10,637 bases of DNA, from contig JAGDBH010000174.1 of the NCBI GenBank assembly GCA_017959135.1, positions 1-10,637 on the forward strand. The letters are read 5' to 3'. The notes below the pieces were generated by a model. The model was not told where the DNA came from and searched no databases. It was given only the letters and a program-made list of their open reading frames with translations. Positions 1 to 6,085 of this stretch are shown piece by piece; positions within the stretch are counted from its first letter, which is position 1, and each line of letters starts with the position of its first letter. The DNA is from Succinivibrio sp. GTDB lineage: Bacteria; Pseudomonadota; Gammaproteobacteria; Enterobacterales; Succinivibrionaceae. Position numbers and translations under genes: made by a program.

Positions 1-698
1 TCAAGTATACTTCCGTTGATTCTTCTTTTCAGATAGTCATTTACACTCTGGGATGACTCATCCGTATCACACTGTTCTGACCTTATGGAAAAAAGAAAAT
101 ATACAGCCACAGATGCCAGGGAAAGAAATCCTAGTGAAATCAGAATTAACGGGAAAATACCTGTGTATTTAACCGCAGTTGCGGTGATCATAGGACCGAT
201 AATTGAACCTGCACTTGATCCTGATGCTGCAATGGCAAAGAGTCGCCTGCTCTGAGATGGTTTCAGAATGTCATTTAGAACACTCCAACCTAAAGAAATC
301 ACAGCAAGATTGTAGACAGAAAGCCAGACATAAAATGTTCTTCCGGTAGTTACAGGAGCTATTTCATGCGCTATCAGATAGGCAAAAAATAGAAGATTAG
401 CTCCGAAAAAAGAGAATACAACAGGAAGTATTATCTTTCTTGAAATTTTTCCCAGGACGTAAAAATAAGGGATCTGTACGGTAATAGAAACAGCAAAGGT
501 TGCTGTGAATAACCACTGAAGACTATTTACACCGCTGGTAATACCCATGGTGTCTCGTACAGGACGCAGAACAGAGTAGGAACAGAAAATACAGAAAAAA
601 AGCAGAAATGCTAACACAGCATAACTTCCTTCTTTTTTCTTAAGGTTCAGGACTCTGTCCAGAAAAGACTCCAGGTTCATAGGCAGTTTGCTTCTCAT
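1..698 (-). CDS. NTP/NDP-exchange-like (Tlc-type) MFS transporter, 3'-truncated by window edge
   Basis: An open frame runs from ATG at 698 to base 1 with no stop, giving 232 residues that lack the C-terminal half. It is a polytopic inner-membrane protein. Hydrophobic segments lie near residues 25-42, 60-80, 88-110, 122-142, 153-174 and 180-204, with a charged tail at 206-228. Residues 44-51 (LRPVRDTM), just after the first membrane segment, and a later WSVLNDIL...RRLFAIAASGS stretch (139-161) match what I recall of the ATP:ADP antiporter/Tlc-related MFS group, where a 'LLRP(L/V)RD' motif is typical. That family includes nucleotide exchangers, but many free-living bacteria carry distant members of unknown substrate, so the cargo is not assigned. 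The ATG at 680 (residue 7) is an alternative start. Neither has a strong Shine-Dalgarno, and the frame upstream is closed by a TGA. A likely terminator of the next gene separates it from the ADH operon, so it is probably transcribed independently. Confidence 0.75.
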   Translation of the reverse strand, partial: MRSKLPMNLESFLDRVLNLKKKEGSYAVLAFLLFFCIFCSYSVLRPVRDTMGITSGVNSLQWLFTATFAVSITVQIPYFYVLGKISRKIILPVVFSFFGANLLFFAYLIAHEIAPVTTGRTFYVWLSVYNLAVISLGWSVLNDILKPSQSRRLFAIAASGSSAGSIIGPMITATAVKYTGIFPLILISLGFLSLASVAVYFLFSIRSEQCDTDESSQSVNDYLKRRINGSIL

Positions 699-838
699 CG
701 GGGTTCAGTTCTGCATCAAAAATAATTACTGCTCTTTAATTAAAACACATCTTGCAGAGTTGATTTTGAACATATGCCACTAATCGCAATCTTAACAGGA
801 TTTTATGCCCTCGTTATGCAACGTCTTTAAACCTAACA

Positions 839-878
839 AGCTGTTTCCTTTCTATTAATTTATGTAAAGGAAACAGCT
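839..878 (-). terminator. Inverted repeat, likely terminator of the flavodoxin-ADH operon
   Basis: Perfect 13-bp arms (839-851 and 866-878, AGCTGTTTCCTTT and its complement) enclose a 14-base loop. The repeat starts 10 bases past the TAA of the iron-dependent alcohol dehydrogenase. On the minus strand it is followed by TTGTTAGGTTT, only a mediocre U-tract, so termination could be incomplete or the hairpin may instead protect the mRNA 3' end. The placement favours a terminator. Confidence 0.6.
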
Positions 879-888
879 AAGAGTTCTG

Positions 889-2070
889 TTACAACGACAT
901 CTTTAGAATTGCAACAACATCCTTTTCTTCCAAAGTTGCCAAAGCACTAAGTTTTCCCTGACCGAAAAAGCCATTGCAGCAGTTGTGGGCCATTACTTCA
1001 AATTTTGAGTCATCAATACCAAGATCAGATAATTTGGATGGCAGTCCGAAGGTCTCAAAATATAGCTTAGCCAAAGCATCTGCAGTAAGTCTTGCTCCTT
1101 CCTTAGCTTCAAGTCCTGACTTAACGTTCAGGCAGTTAACTCCAAGACGGTAGATAACAGGTGCAGTTTCGTCATTTACGATATAGCGCAGATAGTTAGG
1201 AGTCAGAATTGCCAGTCCATGTCCGTGAGTAATATCATAGAATGCTGATAATTCATGCTCGATTGCATGGAGAATAGGACACTGCATTACTCCGCAGTAC
1301 ATGAAGTCATTTAATGCCCACGAAGAGGCCCACATCAGATTTGCTCTTGCATCGTAATCAGAAGGATTCTCAAGTGCGATAGGGGTATATTTAATGACAG
1401 TTCTAAGTACTTCCTCTTGTATATTTACAAGCATTTCCATCTGCTTCTGCTTAGACAGATAGGCAACATCGAAGATGTGGGACATGATATCGGCACTGCC
1501 GGATGCTGTCTGATATTTACTTACAGAGTAGGAAATCTTAGGATCTTCAAATGAAACCTTTGGTCTGATATTTTCGTGCATCAGTCCACTCTTTATATTG
1601 AGATCCATATTACTTAATACTGCACCAGTATCCATTTCAGAACCTGTTGCGGATAAGGTAAGAACAGTCACTATTGGCAATGTTTTTTCAATTGGATATT
1701 TGCCTTCTACAAGATCCCAGACATTATCTGTCTTAGAAAATACAGTTGCAGAAATTCCCTTTGAACAGTCAATTGTGGAACCGCCACCTACAGCAAGAAT
1801 TGCACTTATATTATTCTCACGGCAGATCTTTACACCCTTGTTTACAGTGGTGTGGCGAGGATTAGGTTCTACTCCGCTAAGTTCAAAAAATTCAATTCCT
1901 CTGTTCTTTAAATTACTGGTGATTTTGTCATAGAGTCCATTTTTCTTGATGGAACCGCCGCCGTATACCAGCAGAACCTTTTTTCCGAAATTAAGCAGCT
2001 CAGGAGCAAGATTCTCTAGAGTTTCATCTCCAAAATATACCTTGGTAGTATTCTGAAATTTAAACTTCAT
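889..2070 (-). CDS. Iron-containing (group III) alcohol dehydrogenase, YqhD/butanol dehydrogenase type
   Basis: A cytoplasmic NAD(P)H-dependent enzyme that interconverts aldehydes and alcohols, in practice usually reducing aldehydes. Its 393 residues compare with 387 in E. coli YqhD. The N-terminal nucleotide-binding half shows YGGGSIKKNG (36-45), EPNP (68-71) and GGGSTID (95-101), followed by TLSATGSEMDTGAV (138-151). The all-helical C-terminal half carries the metal ligands: Asp194 and His198 in SADIMSHIFD, His268 in LHAIEHEL and His282 in DITHGHG. The spacing of these four matches YqhD almost residue for residue, so the metal site looks intact. GAGAGG lies about 8 bases before the ATG. It is the last gene of the four-gene run, 54 bases after the short-chain dehydrogenase, with a likely terminator downstream. 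YqhD reduces glyoxal, methylglyoxal, acrolein and short aldehydes, and BDHs make butanol. Which applies here is not visible, so no gene symbol is given. Confidence 0.93.
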   Translation of the reverse strand: MKFKFQNTTKVYFGDETLENLAPELLNFGKKVLLVYGGGSIKKNGLYDKITSNLKNRGIEFFELSGVEPNPRHTTVNKGVKICRENNISAILAVGGGSTIDCSKGISATVFSKTDNVWDLVEGKYPIEKTLPIVTVLTLSATGSEMDTGAVLSNMDLNIKSGLMHENIRPKVSFEDPKISYSVSKYQTASGSADIMSHIFDVAYLSKQKQMEMLVNIQEEVLRTVIKYTPIALENPSDYDARANLMWASSWALNDFMYCGVMQCPILHAIEHELSAFYDITHGHGLAILTPNYLRYIVNDETAPVIYRLGVNCLNVKSGLEAKEGARLTADALAKLYFETFGLPSKLSDLGIDDSKFEVMAHNCCNGFFGQGKLSALATLEEKDVVAILKMSL

Positions 2071-2124
2071 ATTTTCCTCTCATTTTATTGTGTCGTAACA
2101 GTAATAAAATCTTCGCTGTAGGCA

Positions 2125-2952
2125 TTAAGGCTGCAGTGGACCGTAATAGTAGGAGGCAGTTGCACCGCCATCTGCTAAAAATGTTGAGCCTGTAATAAAA
2201 GCTCCTTCATTGCCTAAGAGCAGTTTGGCTATGGTTGCAATCTCATCTGCGGTTCCCGGTCTTCCTGCGGGACATTTTTTAAACATGTTCTTATAAAAAT
2301 CTCCACGCGGACCATTGAACTCATCTATAGCCAGAGGAGTAACAATTATGCCAGGAGCAATTGCATTTATTCTGGCGCTTCTCTCTCCCCAGCGTACAGC
2401 CTCGTACATTACTCTTTTCTCATTGCAGCGTTTGGCAAGCTGATATGCATGAAGCGTATCTTTTATATTTTCTTTTTTGAGAACATCTAATGATAAAAGT
2501 TCTGATGGAGCTGTTGTTGCAAGTTCCCGATCCTGCTGAGGAGTAAGCTGAGGCATTCTGAATCCTGACTGACTGGAAATTGTTACGCCTGAACCTCCTT
2601 TAGCAATCACCTTTCCAACTTCCTCTAAAAGAACTGCTGTACCATAGAGATCAACCTTAAGAATAGTTTCAACAGAAGCCTGAGAAGGAGAAACACCTGC
2701 TCCATTCACCAGGTATTTTATTTCTCCAAATTCAGATGCTTTTGCTATGAACTTTATAATTGAATCTTTACTTGAAAGATCCATTGTCTCAGGTTCAACG
2801 TCAAAGCCTGCTTTATTCATAATGTCAGCAATTGCTTTGCAGTTATCTGGATTCTTATCTCCTAATACTATTTTTTTTCCAAAGCCGGTACGCCTTGCTA
2901 TAGCCATACTTATCTGACCAGCTCCTGTTACAAGCATTACTTCCTGTGTCAC
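2125..2952 (-). CDS. Short-chain dehydrogenase/reductase (SDR), GTG start
   Basis: An NAD(P)-dependent oxidoreductase of the Rossmann-fold SDR superfamily, 275 residues, cytoplasmic. The N-terminal dinucleotide turn is TGAGQIS (9-15), a GxGxxG-like pattern whose last glycine is Ser15. An acidic Asp32 ends the second strand, which suggests NAD. NGAG (83-86) is the usual NAG motif. The catalytic set is visible as Ser126/Ser127/Ser129 in ISSQSG and Tyr170-x3-Lys174 in YQLAK. The 40-residue gap between serine and tyrosine is unusually long and holds an insert at about 134-165. RINAIAPGIIVTPL (194-207) and the C-terminal FITGSTFLADGGA are typical. I recall a subfamily with nearly the same signature and a 'YGPL' C-terminus, but no substrate is known to me. 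The start is GTG, preceded by AGAGGTGA overlapping the TAG of the upstream flavodoxin gene, so the two are probably translationally coupled. Confidence 0.9.
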   Translation of the reverse strand: MTQEVMLVTGAGQISMAIARRTGFGKKIVLGDKNPDNCKAIADIMNKAGFDVEPETMDLSSKDSIIKFIAKASEFGEIKYLVNGAGVSPSQASVETILKVDLYGTAVLLEEVGKVIAKGGSGVTISSQSGFRMPQLTPQQDRELATTAPSELLSLDVLKKENIKDTLHAYQLAKRCNEKRVMYEAVRWGERSARINAIAPGIIVTPLAIDEFNGPRGDFYKNMFKKCPAGRPGTADEIATIAKLLLGNEGAFITGSTFLADGGATASYYYGPLQP

Positions 2953-2955
2953 ATT

Positions 2956-2963
2956 TCACCTCT
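2956..2963 (-). promoter_or_regulatory. Shine-Dalgarno deciding the GTG start of the SDR gene
   Basis: AGAGGTGA ends three bases before GTG at 2952 and overlaps the stop codon (2962-2964) of the exported flavodoxin gene. An ATG at 2954 lies in another frame and reads ATG-TGA, so it cannot be the start. The next in-frame Met is residue 6 and has no comparable ribosome site. Confidence 0.7.
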
Positions 2964-3552
2964 ATTTTTCAAGTGATGACATAAACTTCTTAACTTCGGT
3001 TTCCGCAAATGAACGATCGTTCTGTACCTGACTACCCTTTAGTGCAAAACCAGATAAGACTTCTGCTGTTCTGTATTTATCTTTCAGTCTTAAATCAAAG
3101 CCTGCCAGTCCGCTTCCCTCATGGGTAGCAAATGGAATCACTGTTTTTCCGTTTAAATCATTTTTTTCAAAGAAGGTGTACATAATCATCGGATAATCGC
3201 CCCACCATACAGGAGAGCCAATGTATACGGTGCTGTAGGAACTAAGATTTTCTATTTCACCGATGTACTCAGGACGAAGTCCCTTTTCCTTTTCATCTCG
3301 TGCCAGTTCTGTCAGTTCACGATAAGGAATGTTGTAGTTATTTTTCTTAGGTTTTACTTCGAAGGTATCTGCATTGAGTTCTTTTGCAATTATTTTTGCC
3401 ACAATTGCAGTATTTCCTTCTGTTATATTTCCGTTAAACTGGTTTCCTGTTCTGGAAAAAAAGACAACCAGTACGTCAGAAGCTGTTGCCTGAGATATGT
3501 AAAATAAAGAAAGTAGGCCTGTAATCAATAAAGCGCGCAGAAACTTTAACAT
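2962..3552 (-). CDS. Exported flavodoxin (signal peptide plus flavodoxin domain)
   Basis: A 196-residue flavodoxin-fold protein with a clear Sec signal peptide. It has a short basic n-region (MLKFLR), a hydrophobic core at about residues 7-19 and an Ala-x-Ala cleavage site, most likely after Ala24 (ATA before SDV). There is no twin arginine and no lipobox cysteine, so a soluble periplasmic protein released by signal peptidase I is predicted. The mature domain begins with the first flavodoxin strand and FMN-phosphate loop, VVFFSRTGNQ (29-38). It continues with an aromatic FMN-contact segment, GSPVWWGDYP (112-121), and THEGSGL (143-149). It resembles the flavodoxin_4 type family. The partner and electron source are unknown. 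It is the second gene of the operon, 19 bases after its cytoplasmic paralogue, with GAGGAGAAGG as ribosome site. The domain call is firm, export is strongly suggested, and the function is unknown. Confidence 0.88.
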   Translation of the reverse strand: MLKFLRALLITGLLSLFYISQATASDVLVVFFSRTGNQFNGNITEGNTAIVAKIIAKELNADTFEVKPKKNNYNIPYRELTELARDEKEKGLRPEYIGEIENLSSYSTVYIGSPVWWGDYPMIMYTFFEKNDLNGKTVIPFATHEGSGLAGFDLRLKDKYRTAEVLSGFALKGSQVQNDRSFAETEVKKFMSSLEK

Positions 3553-3571
3553 ATGGACCTTCTCCTCAACT

Positions 3572-4090
3572 TCAGATAAGATTTTTCTGTGCCCATGCAG
3601 AGACTAATTCAAAGGAATCAGGCGCAGAGCTCCCCAAAACAGCCAGACCCTCACCGATTTCTGCTCCGTGACAAAGGTTCTTTAAGGTACGAACTGAACT
3701 GCCAAGACCGCTGCCTTCATGCGTCATTACTGAAAAGACTTTCTTTCCTGTAAAATCGAGCTTCTCAAGCTGAGTCATGACGGCACATGGAAAGGTTCCC
3801 CACCAGCATGGACCTGCTATTACAATGTTTTTGTACTCTGAAATTGAATCTACGTATTCAGTAAGCTCTGGTCTTGAGTTGTTTTTCAGTTCCTCTTTTG
3901 CTTCCTCTGTACAGGTGGTGTAGTCATCGCTGTACTTCTTTACTGTTTTTATCTCAAACAGATCTGCTCCAACCGCTTTTTTTATAAATTCGGCAACATA
4001 TTCGGTGTTACCTTTCTTAAGGTTAACAATTGAACCGCGAGAATAATTCTGACCTTTTCTTGAGTAGTAAATAACGAGTGTCTTATCCAT
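3572..4090 (-). CDS. Cytoplasmic flavodoxin
   Basis: A 172-residue flavodoxin-fold protein without signal peptide or membrane segment, expected to bind FMN and act as a low-potential electron carrier or NAD(P)H-linked quinone/electrophile reductase. Visible motifs are the phosphate loop IYYSRKGQNY (7-16), GPCWWGTFPC (93-102) as the aromatic FMN-contact loop, and MTHEGSGLGSS (122-132). The second and third are shared with the exported paralogue encoded immediately downstream (WWG and THEGSGL in the same order and spacing), so the pair probably arose by duplication and one copy gained a signal peptide. It lacks the size and sequence features of the classical FldA proteins that serve central metabolism, which argues for an accessory role. 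It is the first gene of the operon. An extended ribosome site, AGAGAGGTGAT, precedes the ATG, and a good promoter lies at 4114-4142. The LysR-type gene is divergent. Confidence 0.9.
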   Translation of the reverse strand: MDKTLVIYYSRKGQNYSRGSIVNLKKGNTEYVAEFIKKAVGADLFEIKTVKKYSDDYTTCTEEAKEELKNNSRPELTEYVDSISEYKNIVIAGPCWWGTFPCAVMTQLEKLDFTGKKVFSVMTHEGSGLGSSVRTLKNLCHGAEIGEGLAVLGSSAPDSFELVSAWAQKNLI

Positions 4091-4113
4091 ATATCACCTC
4101 TCTTTTAATAGAA

Positions 4114-4142
4114 AGAATAGATTTGTTTTCATGAACAATCAA
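4114..4142 (-). promoter_or_regulatory. Promoter of the flavodoxin-flavodoxin-SDR-ADH operon
   Basis: On the minus strand TTGATT (4142-4137) is separated by 17 bases from TATTCT (4119-4114), a good sigma70-type pair. Transcription would start near 4107, leaving a 5' leader of roughly 17 bases with the strong ribosome site. No other pair of this quality was found in the gap for this direction. Confidence 0.65.
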
Positions 4143-4148
4143 TTTGAT
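4138..4148. promoter_or_regulatory. Short palindrome over the operon -35, possible second LysR contact site
   Basis: ATCAA-T-TTGAT is an 11-bp perfect palindrome overlapping the -35 hexamer of the flavodoxin operon. Its centre (4143) lies near -36 from the predicted start and 28 bp from the centre of the larger LysR-type palindrome. LysR regulators commonly contact a weaker activation site next to the -35 as well as a main site near -65. The assignment rests on position only. Confidence 0.4.
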
Positions 4149-4160
4149 ATAAAGGCTTTA

Positions 4161-4181
4161 TTGATAAGTATTAATTATCAA
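4161..4181. promoter_or_regulatory. LysR-type T-N11-A palindromic operator
   Basis: TTGATAA (4161-4167) and TTATCAA (4175-4181) flank a 7-base spacer whose central bases also pair, giving a 21-bp dyad with a single mismatched pair. T4165 and A4177 form the T-N11-A core used by LysR-type proteins. Its centre, 4171, lies about -64 from the predicted start of the flavodoxin operon and on the -35 of the regulator's own promoter, the standard layout for activation of the divergent operon and autorepression. Confidence 0.65.
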
Positions 4182-4189
4182 TTTATACT
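4161..4189 (+). promoter_or_regulatory. Promoter of the LysR-type regulator gene
   Basis: TTGATA (4161-4166), a 17-base spacer and TATACT (4184-4189) form a near-consensus sigma70-type promoter. The -35 lies inside the left arm of the LysR palindrome, so the bound regulator should block its own transcription. The predicted leader is about 14 bases long and carries GGAGGAGA before the ATG. Confidence 0.65.
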
Positions 4190-4209
4190 TCATTAATGGA
4201 GGAGAGAGT

Positions 4210-5100
4210 ATGCTTTTACGTCAAATGAAATACTTTAAAGCTGTCGTGGATCATAAGAATTTTTATGATGCTGCCGAGGCATGTAATATTTCTCAGTCAG
4301 CAATTTCACAACAGATAAAAGCATTGGAAGATGAGTTGGGAGTTCTGCTTTTAAGACGGCATAACAGAACCTTCTCTCTGACAGAAGCAGGGGAATTGTT
4401 TTATCGAAAATCAACAATTATTCTGTCTGATGTAAACGTCCTTCTATCAGACATTAGACGACAGGTTCAGCATAAAGATGAAAGCCTCAGAATCGGTTAT
4501 CCTGTAAATTTTGCAGATGAACAGATTATCAACAGTGTTTCAGTGTTTAAAAACAGATATCCTGATGCGATCCTTGAGCTTGAAATCGGTAATCATGAAA
4601 AGTTATACGAGCTATTAAAAACAGGAAAAGTCGATATTGTAATCAATGACCAGCGACGAGCCTTTTCAGATGATTACCTCAATATTGAACTGGCGCACTT
4701 TCCTCTGAGTGTCGAGATATCAATGTATCATCCTTATGCAACTTTAGATGTTGTAGAAATTGAGGATCTAAAGAATTTTCCTTGTATTCTTATTGCAGAT
4801 AAATCTCAGGAAGAGACAGAATTTACCTATTATCACGATATCATTGGCTTTGTAGGTGACTTTTTATTTGCCAGAAATCTGAATGAAGCTAGACTTATGG
4901 TAACTTCAGGTAAGGGGGTCATGCCGGTCGAGGGAAGAGTAACAGTTCCAAATATTTCTTCTACGGTAAAAAGGTTAAGCCTTCTGAAAAATGGACAGAT
5001 TATCAACAGAAAATACTGTGCTTTTAGTAAAAAGTCTCCTACAGGATATCACGTCCTTGAGTTTATTGAGGAGCTGAAAAAACAGTTTCAAAATCAATAA
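4210..5100 (+). CDS. LysR-type transcriptional regulator
   Basis: 296 residues, the usual length for the family. The N-terminal winged helix-turn-helix spans about residues 1-60: MKYFKAVVDHKNFYDAAEA, then NISQSAISQQIKALEDELGV as the recognition region, and LTEAGELFYRKS leading into the linker helix. The C-terminal part (about 90-290) is the periplasmic-binding-protein-like effector domain, starting with LRIGYPVNF, but its ligand cannot be inferred. A strong ribosome site, GGAGGAGA, decides the start. The gene is divergent from the flavodoxin-SDR-alcohol dehydrogenase operon and shares with it a 119-base gap holding both promoters and a T-N11-A dyad. It is therefore most likely that operon's activator and its own repressor. 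It converges on the aldo/keto reductase run, with an inverted repeat between them. It is not the AraC-type regulator that controls the related E. coli yqhD-dkgA pair. Confidence 0.93.
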   Translation: MLLRQMKYFKAVVDHKNFYDAAEACNISQSAISQQIKALEDELGVLLLRRHNRTFSLTEAGELFYRKSTIILSDVNVLLSDIRRQVQHKDESLRIGYPVNFADEQIINSVSVFKNRYPDAILELEIGNHEKLYELLKTGKVDIVINDQRRAFSDDYLNIELAHFPLSVEISMYHPYATLDVVEIEDLKNFPCILIADKSQEETEFTYYHDIIGFVGDFLFARNLNEARLMVTSGKGVMPVEGRVTVPNISSTVKRLSLLKNGQIINRKYCAFSKKSPTGYHVLEFIEELKKQFQNQ

Positions 5101-5126
5101 ATAAAGAATAGAGCGTATTACTGTTT

Positions 5127-5183
5127 TTTCTGCTATTTAACTCTTAAATTTGTTTTGCAGTTAAGAATGATAAATAGCAGAAA
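5127..5183. terminator. Long inverted repeat between convergent genes, probable bidirectional terminator
   Basis: Perfect 13-bp arms (5127-5139 TTTCTGCTATTTA and 5171-5183) enclose 31 bases. Inside, TCTTAA (5142-5147) and TTAAGA (5161-5166) can extend the structure. It sits 26 bases past the LysR stop and 27 bases past the aldo/keto reductase stop. The U-run lies before the stem on the plus strand and neither side has a proper trailing U-tract, so it is not a canonical intrinsic terminator. It may act as a pause or 3'-protecting hairpin. Confidence 0.45.
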
Positions 5184-5187
5184 GCAA

Positions 5188-5205
5188 AGAGATATCAGAA
5201 TCTCT
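5188..5205 (-). terminator. Short hairpin after the aldo/keto reductase gene
   Basis: AGAGAT (5188-5193) and ATCTCT (5200-5205) form a 6-bp stem with a 6-base loop. On the minus strand the hairpin begins 5 bases after the TAG stop and is followed by TTGCTTTCT. It is weak and AT-rich, but in the right place to assist termination together with the larger repeat beyond it. Confidence 0.35.
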
Positions 5206-5210
5206 GGCAC

Positions 5211-6068
5211 CTAATCTTCTTTGTGAACATCAAAATTTGCAAGTAACCATTCTCCAACACCTGGATTATCAGGATTATGAATTCCTTTTTCCTGATTAAG
5301 ATTCTGTATCGTTTTCATTTCATCATCAGATAGTGAAAAATCAAAAATCTCAAGATTTTCCTTAATTCTTTCTGTGTGAGTCGATTTAGGCAGAATGATC
5401 ACTCCCATCTGATTTTCAAAGCGTAAAACAATCTGGGCAGCTGTTTTGTGGTATTTTGTCGATAATTCTTTTATCACATGGTTATCGAGCAGAAGTTTGT
5501 TTCCCTGATAAAGAGGGGCCCATGCTTCAATAAGAACCTTGTTTTTATCCATCAGAAGACCTAGTTCCTTCTGCTGCATCATAGGATGGTATTCAACCTG
5601 ATTAACGGCAGGCATAACGTTAAAACAGTCTTTGAACTTTTTCCAGATCTTAACTGTCATGTTGCTTACACCGATTGACTTAATCTTTCCTGCTTTCTGA
5701 GCTTCTTCCATTGCTCTCCAGGCCTCATCAACCTTGCCGTATGGCTGGTGTATCAGGTATAAATCGATATAGTCTAGGTTAAGCTTTTCAAGTGATTTAT
5801 CAATTGCTTTAACAGCATCGGCATAGGCATAATCCTGTAGCCAGAGTTTACTGGTAACAAAGATTTCATCGCGCTTAATACCAGAATCATTTACCGCTTT
5901 GCCGACTTCTTTTTCATTGAAGTAGGCAACTGCAGTATCAATGTGTCTATATCCTAGATTCAGGGCTTCCTTTACCGCCTTGTATGTAGAACCGTCGGCA
6001 GGTATCTGGTAGGTTCCAAAACCAATTGCAGGTATCCTGTTACCGTCATTTAATGTAAATGTCTGCAT
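5211..6068 (-). CDS. Aldo/keto reductase, 2,5-diketo-D-gluconate reductase (DkgA/AKR5) type
   Basis: A cytoplasmic NADPH-dependent carbonyl reductase with a TIM-barrel fold, 285 residues (DkgA is 275). The catalytic tetrad is complete: Asp44 and Tyr49 in HIDTAVAYFNE, Lys74 in TSKLW and His107 in LIHQPYG. Nicotinamide-binding residues are present as Ser135-Asn136 in GVSN and in VNQVEYHP, and the adenosine-phosphate loop as ILPKSTHTERIKEN near the C-terminus, which favours NADPH. DkgA-type enzymes reduce 2,5-diketogluconate, methylglyoxal and related dicarbonyls; the substrate here is inferred at family level only. It is the third gene of the TetR-AKR-AKR run, 17 bases after its paralogue, with GGGAG as ribosome site. 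By hand, 61 of the first 111 residues are identical between the two AKRs, so they look like a tandem duplication. Confidence 0.93.
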   Translation of the reverse strand: MQTFTLNDGNRIPAIGFGTYQIPADGSTYKAVKEALNLGYRHIDTAVAYFNEKEVGKAVNDSGIKRDEIFVTSKLWLQDYAYADAVKAIDKSLEKLNLDYIDLYLIHQPYGKVDEAWRAMEEAQKAGKIKSIGVSNMTVKIWKKFKDCFNVMPAVNQVEYHPMMQQKELGLLMDKNKVLIEAWAPLYQGNKLLLDNHVIKELSTKYHKTAAQIVLRFENQMGVIILPKSTHTERIKENLEIFDFSLSDDEMKTIQNLNQEKGIHNPDNPGVGEWLLANFDVHKED

Positions 6069-6085
6069 AAAAAACTCCCGTTTCT

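Noticed and set aside
699..838. A promoter for the Tlc-like transporter
   Set aside because: Several -10-like words occur on the minus strand, but none has an acceptable -35 at 15-18 bases, so no specific promoter is called.
1598..1933. A 111-codon open frame on the plus strand
   Set aside because: It lies wholly antisense to the iron-containing alcohol dehydrogenase, whose frame has intact metal ligands. The antisense translation shows no recognisable domain.
5127..5183. Inverted repeats as insertion-sequence ends or a MITE
   Set aside because: The arms enclose only 31 bases, and no target-site duplication is evident. The position between convergent stop codons fits a transcript-end structure.
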